From an uncultured beta proteobacterium (GTDB taxonomy: Bacteria > Pseudomonadota > Gammaproteobacteria > Burkholderiales > Rhodocyclaceae), in the NCBI GenBank assembly GCA_903848955.1, contig CAINHS010000016.1:1-35516 (forward strand): a stretch of DNA of 35,516 nucleotides, written 5' to 3'. Under the pieces are notes generated by a model. That model was not told the DNA's origin and ran no database searches. It saw nothing but the letters and a program-made list of their open reading frames with translations. Both the position numbers and the translations under genes were made by a program. Shown here in pieces: positions 18,251 through 25,800 of the stretch (within the stretch, counting starts at the first letter, position 1; the number at the start of each line of letters is the position of its first letter).

Positions 18251-18520
18251 TGCTGTCTCCTCTGCAGAAATGGAAACCCGGAGCGGCTGCTCCGGACCGA
18301 TCTGCTCTTTGGCAGATTCTCTATTCCTATGGGCATAGTACTCTGACTTGTGGCGGCGGATTGTCGCGGCGCAGCAAGAGCACGCGGAGCACGTGCAGGA
18401 GGGATGTTGCAGGCGGTCGCCGGTCCGCCGCAGCGGAGCGGCGCCGCCCCGGCATGGGGAAGTTCGGGTTAGCGCTACATCAGGTTGAACCGCCGGCCGA
18501 GCAGCCGGCCGAATAGCCGT
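18251..18520. other. Upstream region of fdhA and 3' flank of dsbC
   Basis: No gene is seen. Upstream of fdhA on the minus strand there is a GAGGAGA ribosome site, then a hairpin CGGAGC-GGCT-GCTCCG near 18279-18296, and an inverted repeat CTATG-GG-CATAG (18327-18338) that could bind a regulator. No confident promoter was assigned. Confidence 0.4.
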
Positions 18521-19219
18521 TCAGCCGCCGGGAGCGCTGAAGCGCTTCTCGATTTCGGCCGCCGGAATGTATCCGCCGACGCGTTCGCCGCCGGCGAAGA
18601 AAATCGCCGGGGTGCCGTTGATGCGCAACTTGCGGCCGAGTTGCAGCGTCTTGTCGAGGCCAGTGGTGTCGCACTTGGCAGGCACGGCAGGCAATGCCTT
18701 GCCGTTGTTCATCCAGTCGACCCAGGCTCTGGACTTGTCCGGCGCACACCAGATCGCCTTGGATTTTTCGACGGAATCATCGCCCAGCACGGGATAAAGG
18801 AAGGTATAGACCGTCACATCCTTCAAGCTCAGGATGTCTTTCGCCAGTTTCTTGCAATAGCCGCAGTTCGGATCCTCAAACGTCACCATGACGTGTTTTC
18901 CGGAACCGCGCACCTGCTTCACGGCAAGCTCAAGCGAGCCCGTGACGAGTGCCTTTTCGATATCCTTGACACGCTCTGCCGTGAGGTTCCTGCCCGTCTT
19001 TACTTCCATCAGATTGCCGAACATCAGGTAACCGGCCTTGTCGTCGGCGTAGAACACCTGACCGTCTGCGGTGACTTCCCAGATGCCGGTGATGGGCGCC
19101 TTCACCATCTTTTCGACCTTGCCTATCCGGGCTTCGACGGCTTTTCTCACATCGGCCTCGTCGGCAACGGCGGCAAGGGACACACAGGCCAGAGCGGCGG
19201 CAAGCAGAGGTAGTTTCAT
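18521..19219 (-). CDS. dsbC: Thiol:disulfide interchange protein DsbC
   Basis: This periplasmic disulfide isomerase corrects wrong disulfides and is kept reduced by DsbD. The 232-aa product has a signal peptide (MKLPLLAAALACVSLAAVA), an N-terminal DsbC/G dimerisation domain (ADVRKAVEARIG, GIWEVTADGQVFYADD), and a thioredoxin domain with active site CGYC in FEDPNCGYCKKLAKDI. The cis-proline loop is NGTPAIFF. The length matches the family. It follows the UbiH-family gene on the same strand after 32 nt, a pairing that may be cotranscribed. Confidence 0.96.
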   Translation of the reverse strand: MKLPLLAAALACVSLAAVADEADVRKAVEARIGKVEKMVKAPITGIWEVTADGQVFYADDKAGYLMFGNLMEVKTGRNLTAERVKDIEKALVTGSLELAVKQVRGSGKHVMVTFEDPNCGYCKKLAKDILSLKDVTVYTFLYPVLGDDSVEKSKAIWCAPDKSRAWVDWMNNGKALPAVPAKCDTTGLDKTLQLGRKLRINGTPAIFFAGGERVGGYIPAAEIEKRFSAPGG

Positions 19220-19251
19220 CAGTTCTCCAGAGGGGGCAGGATGCCGGCGAT

Positions 19252-20409
19252 TCAGGACGCGAGTGCGTAGCGGACCAGCAAGTCCTTTATGACCGGCAAA
19301 GCGTTGGTGAGGTTCAATCCGAAATTGCGCAGACGGGTGAGAGAGTCGGTTGCCGGGAGAAAGAGGTCTTGCAGGCTATCAGTCACCGTTTGCAAAGTCA
19401 CTACAGCCTCCTTGCGTGCCCGTTCGTAGCCGCGCAGCTGCGCCAGATCGCCGCAATCGACGTGTCCGGGCTTGTCGCACAGCACGCTTGCCAGAACCTT
19501 CGCGTCCTGAAAACCCATGTTGATGCCGTGGCCGGAAAGCGGATGGATGGTATGCGCCGCATCGCCGATCAGCGCCAGTCGCGGCGCCACGGTGTTCGGC
19601 GCGCGCATCAGGCGCAGCGGAAAGCCGGATGGCGGCGTAATCAGTTCCAGGTCGCCCAACTGCATATTGCCCGCCGCGGCGACTCGGGCGCACAGCGCGG
19701 CAGGATCCAGCGCCAGCAGTTCGCGTCCGTGGTATTCACCGGTAGACCAGACCATCGACATGCGATTGCCGGGCAGGGGCAGCCAGGCCAGTACGCCGTC
19801 CTCGCGGAACCACTGAAAGGCCGTGCCGCGATGCGGCAGCCCGGTGGCGAAGTTGGCCACCACGCCCAACTGGTCATAAGGGTTGAAGCGCACGCCGATT
19901 CCTGCCGCCGAGCGGGTCCAGGATTCGGCGCCATCGGCAGCAACGATCAGGCGCGCGGCAAGGCTGCGGCCGTCTTCCAGTGTCAGTTGCGCCGCATCGG
20001 CGGCAAATGTCAGCGCTTGCGGGCGCGCCGGACAAAGCAGCGTCAGGTTGCCCTGGCGCTTGACCGTCTCCCACAACTCGCGCTGCATCGACGAGGACTC
20101 GAGGATCCAGGCCAGTTCCGATACGCCGCTGCCATAGGCGGAGAAATCCAGGCGGCCGCCGGCGTCGCCGTGAATTTCCATGGTCCGCACCGCTTCCATG
20201 CGTGCAGCATCCAAGTGGCGCCAGACACCTACCTCATCGAGGAAGCGCGCATTGGCCGGGCTGATTGCGTAAACACGTGAATCCCATCCCTGCGGGATGG
20301 CCGGCGCCTGTCCTTCTACCAGTGCCACCGACAAACTCGAACGGCGCAAGGCCGCCGCCAGCGCCAGACCGGCCAGACCGCCACCCACAATTACGATATC
20401 GAAGTCCAT
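19252..20409 (-). CDS. UbiH/UbiF/VisC-family FAD monooxygenase (ubiquinone biosynthesis)
   Basis: The 385-aa product is a class A flavin hydroxylase of the UbiH/COQ6 family that hydroxylates the quinone ring. It starts IVIVGGGLAGLALAAALRRS (FAD Rossmann motif), has the middle motif VAADGAES and the second FAD block LIGDAAHTIHPLSGHGINMG followed by FQDAKVLA. ATG 20409 places the Rossmann motif at residue 5 as is usual; an upstream ATG would add a 12-aa non-conserved leader. Which ring position it hydroxylates (UbiH, UbiF or UbiI role) cannot be fixed from sequence. Confidence 0.92.
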   Translation of the reverse strand: MDFDIVIVGGGLAGLALAAALRRSSLSVALVEGQAPAIPQGWDSRVYAISPANARFLDEVGVWRHLDAARMEAVRTMEIHGDAGGRLDFSAYGSGVSELAWILESSSMQRELWETVKRQGNLTLLCPARPQALTFAADAAQLTLEDGRSLAARLIVAADGAESWTRSAAGIGVRFNPYDQLGVVANFATGLPHRGTAFQWFREDGVLAWLPLPGNRMSMVWSTGEYHGRELLALDPAALCARVAAAGNMQLGDLELITPPSGFPLRLMRAPNTVAPRLALIGDAAHTIHPLSGHGINMGFQDAKVLASVLCDKPGHVDCGDLAQLRGYERARKEAVVTLQTVTDSLQDLFLPATDSLTRLRNFGLNLTNALPVIKDLLVRYALAS

Positions 20410-20438
20410 GCCCCGATTGTCGCCTACCGGGGCTTGCC

Positions 20439-20468
20439 TTGACAAGCCGGGCGTGCGGCGACGATAAT
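20439..20468 (+). promoter_or_regulatory. Promoter of the tRNA(CAT) gene
   Basis: A consensus -35 TTGACA (20439-20444) and GATAAT (20463-20468) are 18 bp apart, and the tRNA begins 12 nt later at 20480. This is a strong sigma70-type promoter located just outside the start of the divergent UbiH-family gene. Confidence 0.8.
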
Positions 20469-20479
20469 TCCGCCCCTTT

Positions 20480-20556
20480 GGTGATGTAGCTCAGTCGGTT
20501 AGAGCATCGGATTCATAATCCGGGGGTCGGTGGTTCAAGTCCACCCATCACCACCA
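20480..20556 (+). tRNA. tRNA-Met (anticodon CAT)
   Basis: The 77-nt cloverleaf has acceptor stem GGTGATG / CATCACC, D-arm TAGCTCAGTCGGTTAGAGC, anticodon loop ATTCATAAT and T-arm GGTGGTTCAAGTCCACC, with an encoded CCA. The CAT anticodon reads Met. A tRNA-Ile2, in which the C is modified to lysidine by TilS, cannot be excluded by eye; it is not an initiator because the first base pair is a normal G-C. Confidence 0.93.
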
Positions 20557-20563
20557 GTAATAC

Positions 20564-20592
20564 CAAGGCCTCCAGCGATGGGGGCCTTTTTT
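20564..20592 (+). terminator. Intrinsic terminator after tRNA-Met
   Basis: AAGGCCTCC, a short loop and GGGGGCCTTTTTT form a GC-rich hairpin with a T-run, 8 nt after the tRNA CCA end. Confidence 0.88.
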
Positions 20593-21155
20593 GTGGTCGG
20601 GGTTACGCGGGGGGTGGCACCAAGGTAGATTTGCTCGTTGCCACCGTCACGCGAGCGCCGATTTTCCAGTAAATCGCCGGTATTAACAGGAAAAGCTTTG
20701 CGCTTGTCCCGCGTTTAATCCCGCAAGGGATTGCGCTCCCGCGAGGGAGTCCGCCGTAACGCGCCGACTATCCAATGTCGCCTTGTGGGCTTTCAGGTAT
20801 CCGGAACAGAAGCTTGTGAAGATCCCAGCCCGCTGGTATGCGGCTTTGGGCTGCCCTTTGAGCGGGTGAGGAGCGGGTGAGCGGCTCCGGAAGACCGTAA
20901 GGAGCAACATGCATAATGCATAGTCAATGGCCGGTCCGCTCAGTTTGCCGGCGGATAGAGATCCAATGCTGAAAATGTATGTTGCCTTTGACCAACATGG
21001 GGTGAAGCACTTGCTGTCTGCTACCGAATATAGACCCGGCCCGGATGCTTTTCTGCGGGTATTATCCGGCGACAGGGGTTCCGGGATGGCGCACGAGGTA
21101 CACGGGTTTTGGCGGCAAACCTGGTCCTCTGCCCCGAAGGTTCATGGACCAACAA
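20593..21155. other. Gene-poor region with tandem hairpins
   Basis: No coding region is convincing; the small open frames match nothing I know. At 20717-20732 AATCCC-GCAA-GGGATT and at 20736-20749 CTCCC-GCGA-GGGAG form two neighbouring stem-loops with GNRA tetraloops, 3 nt apart. At 20909-20921 ATGCAT-A-ATGCAT is a doubled palindrome. The region could hold a small structured RNA, or be decayed DNA. Confidence 0.35.
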
Positions 21156-21173
21156 CATACATACATACATACA
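21156..21173. repeat. CATA tetranucleotide repeat (4 full units) in the SGNH-gene leader
   Basis: Four perfect CATA units plus CA end one base before the GAGGAG ribosome site of the SGNH-hydrolase gene. Copy-number change here would alter promoter or leader spacing; four copies is short for an active phase-variable tract. Confidence 0.7.
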
Positions 21174-21186
21174 GAGGAGAACGGCA

Positions 21187-22332
21187 ATGATGCATTTCAG
21201 GACAACATTCACAGCCATTGGCGTGGCCCTGCTAGTGGCTGCGTGCGGCGGCGGAAGCAATGACGCGGGGTCTTCTGCCGCCAAGGTCACCTCGCTAAAG
21301 GTCATGGGCGACAGCCTGGCCGACAGCGGGACTTTCGGCGGACTAAAATTCACGGTGCAGGGTGCGGACACCAAGATTTATCCTGAACTCGTTGCGCAGA
21401 GTTACGGGCTCACACTCTGCAGCGCGTATGCCGGAAACCCGGCGACCGGGATAATCGGCACCTCGACGGCGCCAGGCTGCAGCAACTACGCTGTGGGTGG
21501 CGGCAGAATCAACTATTACGCGGCTCCTACCGCAAAGTATTCAATAGTTCAGCAGCTTCAGGACGCTTCGGCGAGCGGCAACTATGCGGCCGGCGACATG
21601 CTCTTGATCGATGGTGGCGGCAATGATGCGGCCGACCTCGTGGGCGCGTATCTGGGCGCATCAACAGGTGTCAACGGCGTCGCGGCCTACACCAGCTTCC
21701 TCGGCACGGTGCTGACCCAGGCCGATGTGGGGAGCGCGGTGAGTCTGGGCTCGATTGGCATGGCTGTCGCAGGAAATCAATACATGCTGGGACTGGCAGA
21801 CAAGTTTGCCAATGCGATCACGACCTATGCGCTCGATCGCGGAGCACAGCGCATCGTTATCCTGAACATGCCGGGCGTCACCAACACGCCGAGATTCCAG
21901 ATGGTGCTTGGCGGTATCGAAGCCGCCAGGGGGGCTCAGGGGCGTGCGGATGCCGAAGCCCTGTTCAAGAGCTGGATCGAATCCTTCAACGCTCGACTCG
22001 CTGCCCGGTTTGCCGGAAATTCGAAGGTGGCAATAGTGGATTTCTACACCACCTTCAACAACTGGGTTGCGAATCCGGCTCAATATTCCTTTGCCAATGT
22101 AAGGACGCCGGCTTGCCCGCCCACGGGATTGGGTTCCGATGGTCTTCCTACCTACACTTTCCCGACCTGCACCAGCACCGCGCTGTCGGCCGCACCGCCC
22201 GCCGGTGTGACCACCGGTGCCGGCTGGTGGAAAACCTACTTGTTCTCGGACGGCTTCCATCCCACTCCCTACGGACACCAGTTGGCCGCCACCGTGATTT
22301 CCGACACTCTGAAGAGTGCGGGCTGGATATAG
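21187..22332 (+). CDS. SGNH/GDSL-family hydrolase lipoprotein
   Basis: The 381-aa product has a lipoprotein signal with lipobox LLVAAC followed by GGGS, so it is exported and lipid-anchored. SGNH blocks are visible: block I VMGDSLADSGTFGG near residue 40, block III GGGNDAADLV near 140, and block V SDGFHPTPYGH near the C-terminus (Asp/His of the triad). It is probably an esterase or lipase; the substrate is unknown. The first ATG of ATGATG follows GAGGAG with good spacing. The gene stands alone and is followed by tandem GC hairpins. Confidence 0.88.
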   Translation: MMHFRTTFTAIGVALLVAACGGGSNDAGSSAAKVTSLKVMGDSLADSGTFGGLKFTVQGADTKIYPELVAQSYGLTLCSAYAGNPATGIIGTSTAPGCSNYAVGGGRINYYAAPTAKYSIVQQLQDASASGNYAAGDMLLIDGGGNDAADLVGAYLGASTGVNGVAAYTSFLGTVLTQADVGSAVSLGSIGMAVAGNQYMLGLADKFANAITTYALDRGAQRIVILNMPGVTNTPRFQMVLGGIEAARGAQGRADAEALFKSWIESFNARLAARFAGNSKVAIVDFYTTFNNWVANPAQYSFANVRTPACPPTGLGSDGLPTYTFPTCTSTALSAAPPAGVTTGAGWWKTYLFSDGFHPTPYGHQLAATVISDTLKSAGWI

Positions 22333-22348
22333 ACAACGATGTTTGACG

Positions 22349-22392
22349 CCCCCGCACATGCGGGGGTTTCCCCAACCCCCGCATACGCGGGG
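22349..22392. terminator. Two tandem GC hairpins after the SGNH gene
   Basis: CCCCCGC-ACAT-GCGGGGG-TTTC (from 22349) and CCCCGC-ATAC-GCGGGG-TTTC (from 22377) are near-identical hairpins 28 nt apart. They start 16 nt after the SGNH stop and most likely terminate transcription, although the T-run is only three bases. Confidence 0.55.
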
Positions 22393-22874
22393 TTTCGATG
22401 TGATGATGAAGGAAGCGAACCGCCATCGATCTTTTCGATGATGCGATTCGCATTGCCTTATCCGCATCAACTTTTCCATCGCCGTCCATCGTCCGGGCGC
22501 CACGTTCAATTTGCTCGGCGCCCGGGGGTGTCGCGTCTGCCGGTTTCCGATCTGCGGCACGAAAGGCGCGCCATGACTGGGTCGGCAATTGACATCGGAT
22601 GCCGCAGAAAACCATGTAAGTGTGATGGTTATCGCGGCCAGCCGTCGGCATTGAAGCCACCGGAAAAACCATGCTGCAGATTCCGCCAAAATCAGGGGCG
22701 AAACGCCACGGGGCGGGGCTAAGAAGGCATAATGCGAGCTTAAAGTTCGTCCGCCGCCTTTCCCTGTTCGTGCGCTCGAGGTGCATGGCAACGTTCATAA
22801 TGGGGATGGGGTGTTTGCAGCAGTGCGAACCGACCGACAACCTGCGGCCTCCTCAGATGAAAGCGACCAAAAGA
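22393..22874. other. Structured leader region before the 2-oxoacid oxidoreductase gene
   Basis: No gene is supported. Inverted repeats are dense: an imperfect stem-loop at 22415-22451 (GCGAA...TTCGC around CATCGA...TCGATG), CCGGGCGCC / GGCGCCCGG at 22493-22525, and TCTGCGGCA / TGCCGCAGA at 22551-22608. The region could be a long 5' leader; no known riboswitch motif was recognised. Confidence 0.4.
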
Positions 22875-25800
22875 ATGGCAAAGTACCCTGGCATTCCCAG
22901 CGTTATCCATGGCAACGGTGCCGTGGCCCATGTCATGGGCCACGTCTGCGGCGGCGTGATCGGCTACCCGATTACGCCCTCGACCGAAATATCCGAAATT
23001 TATGAATCCGTGAGGGCCGACGGCGGCGTCAACATCTGGGGCCGGCATCCATTTTTCTTCAGCCCCGAAGGCGAGCATTCTGCCCAGAGCGGCGCGCTCG
23101 GGGCGTCGCTCACCGGCGGTCAGTTCATCTCCAACGCATCGTCGAGCCAGGGCATTCTGTACGGACTCGAATCGCATTACGTCACGGTCGGCAAGAAGGT
23201 CGGCGGCTTCGTGCTGCAGGTCGCGGCGCGCGTGGTTTCAAAGCATTCGCTCAACGTCATGGCCGGACATGATGACGTCTATGCGCTGCTCTCTTCCGGC
23301 TACACGATTCTGTTCGGCGCCAACCCGCAGGAAGCCGCCGATCTGGCGGCGATCTCCTATCGTGTTTCCTCGCTGGCGCTGTTTCCGGTGGCCAACGCGA
23401 TGGATGGTTTCGCCACCAGCCACATGCTGAGCGAGGCGCTGCTGCCGGAGTCCGAGTTGCTCAAGGAATACCTCGGCGATCCCGGCGGCCGCATCAAGGC
23501 GCCGACGCTGGCGCAGGAGATGGTGTTCGGTTCCAAGGGCCGCGTGTTCCAGTTGCAGAATTATCTGTCCCGCCACAAGGCCGAAATCGAGCCCGCCAAC
23601 CTGGCGTTGGCCCAGAGCTATCTGGCGGCCAACGCCGCCGCCATTGAAAAGGACAACGATGGCGCGCTGGTGGCCAAGACCTTCGGCTGGATGCCCAGGG
23701 AACTGCACGGACCGTGGCGCCGGCAGTGGCAGAACGCGCACGAGAAGGGAACCCGCCAACGGGTGCCGGCACTGGTCGATTCGCATAACCCCGGACTCAC
23801 CGGCGCGGTGCAGAACCAGCCCGACTTCCAGGCCGGTGCGGTCGACCATCGCACTCACTTTGCCAACGCGGTTCCGGGTTTCGTGCGCCAGGCGATGGAC
23901 GAATATGCAGAACTGACCGGGCGCCGCTATTCACCGGTGCACACCTTCATGTGCGATGACGCCGAGACCGTCATGGTAGGACTCGGTTCGGTCACCGACG
24001 ACGTCGAGGCCGTGGTGAGTTACCTGCGCGGCAAGGGGCAGAAGGTCGGCCTGGTCGCCATCAAGCTGTTGCAGCCGTTTCCCGAAGCCGAACTGGTTGC
24101 CGCACTGGCGGGCAAGAAGGCCGTCACGGTACTCGAGCGCTGCGACCAGACCGCGCTCACCACCATGGTCACGCAGGCCCTGTTCAAGGCGCGCGAAAAC
24201 GCCGAGCAGTCGCGCCATGCCGACATCCCGGCGCTGAGCGTGGTGCCGACGGTGACGACCGCGATCTTCGGCCTTGGCGGCCACGACCTGCAACCGCGTC
24301 ATCTGATCGCGGCGTTCAAGAGCATGGCCGCCGGCGCCAGCGCCCCGCTGATCTATCTGGGCTCGCAGTTCTTCGCCAAGAATCCGACGCCGCGGGTTGC
24401 CGAACTTCAGGCGCGCCTCAAGCAGGCTTACCCCGAGACCGAACGCATGGCGCTCGAGACCGAAGAAAATCCCCGGCTGCTGCCGGACGCCGCCTTCCGC
24501 GTACGTTTCCACTCGGTGGGCGGTTACGGCACGATTGCCTCGGGCAAACTCCTGACCGACATCCTCGCCGGCGTCCTGGGCATGCACTCCAAGTCGGCGC
24601 CGAAGTACGGCTCGGAAAAGAGCGGCGCGCCGACCAACTACTACATCACCCTGAGTCCGGAGCCGATCAAGATCACCAACGCCGATCTGGAAGACGTCGA
24701 GATCGTCATTTCCCCCGACCACAAGGTATTCAGCCACACCAATCCCCTGCTCGGGTTGGCGCAGGGCGGCACCTTCATCCTGCAGACCAGCGCCACGGCC
24801 GAACAGGTCTGGCAGGAAATGCCGGCTGCCGCGCGCAAGACCATCCGCGACAGGAAGATCGGCTTTTTCATCATCGATGCCTTTTCCGTGGCGAAGAAGC
24901 ATGCACCGACTCCGGAACTGGAAATCCGCATGATGGGCATCGCCTTCATCGGCGCCATTGCCGGTCATGTGGCCCGGGTTTCCGCCGGCGCCTCCGCCGA
25001 AGTCATACTGGAAAAAATCCGTCAGCAGATTTCCAAGAAGTTCGGCGCCAAGGGCGGCGACGTCGTCGTCGGCAACATGGCGGTGATCCGCGAGGGGATC
25101 GAGGCGACACGCCGGGTCGACTACGAATCCGCTGCATTCGCCAGTGTCGAAGCCAGGCCGGTGACGATCCCGATCCGCAGCGTGGCGCTGTCGGCCTCGA
25201 TGTGTGGCTCCTCGGGCACGGCGGCCTGCGGCGGCCTGTTCGATCGCGAGTATTACGATGACATGATTGCCAGCCAGTTCCGCGAAGGCACCATGAGCGA
25301 AGCGCCGGTGCTGCCGGGAACAGGCCTGTTCATGCCGCCGGGCACCGCTGCCGCCAAGGACAAGGGGCTGTTCCGCCGCACCGTGCCCGAGTTCCTGGCC
25401 GACGTGTGTACCGGCTGCATGGAGTGCGCCGTGGTCTGCCCGGATGGTGCGATTCCGAATACCGTGCATGACATCAGTGATCTGCTGGCGACGGCAATCC
25501 GCCAGATCGACGTCAGCGCAGCGCAGCGAGAGGCTTTGCAGGAGCGCGTCGCCGCGTTGGCCGGCCTGGTGCGCGAAACCTACAGCCAGAGCAAGCATCC
25601 GCGGCCCTTGCACGAAATCGTCGCCGATGCGGCGTCCAGGCTTGAAACCGAAAATCCTGCCGTGTTGCGCGACTTCGGCAAGGTCGCCGCGGTGCTGGCG
25701 GTGTATCCGGTGGCCAAGTCGCGGCTGTTCTTCGACGTCATGGAAAAGGAGCAGGCGGGCAGCGGCGGCCTGTTCTCGGTCAGTGTCGATCCGTGGAAGT

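Noticed and set aside
20683-20910. 75-aa open frame on the minus strand
   Set aside because: No recognisable domain or ribosome site; its SLAG repeats are simply the twin hairpins read through.
22349-22392. Possible CRISPR repeats (two GC palindromes with TTTC tails)
   Set aside because: Only two units, separated by a few bases with no spacer-length sequence and no cas genes; better explained as tandem terminator-type hairpins.
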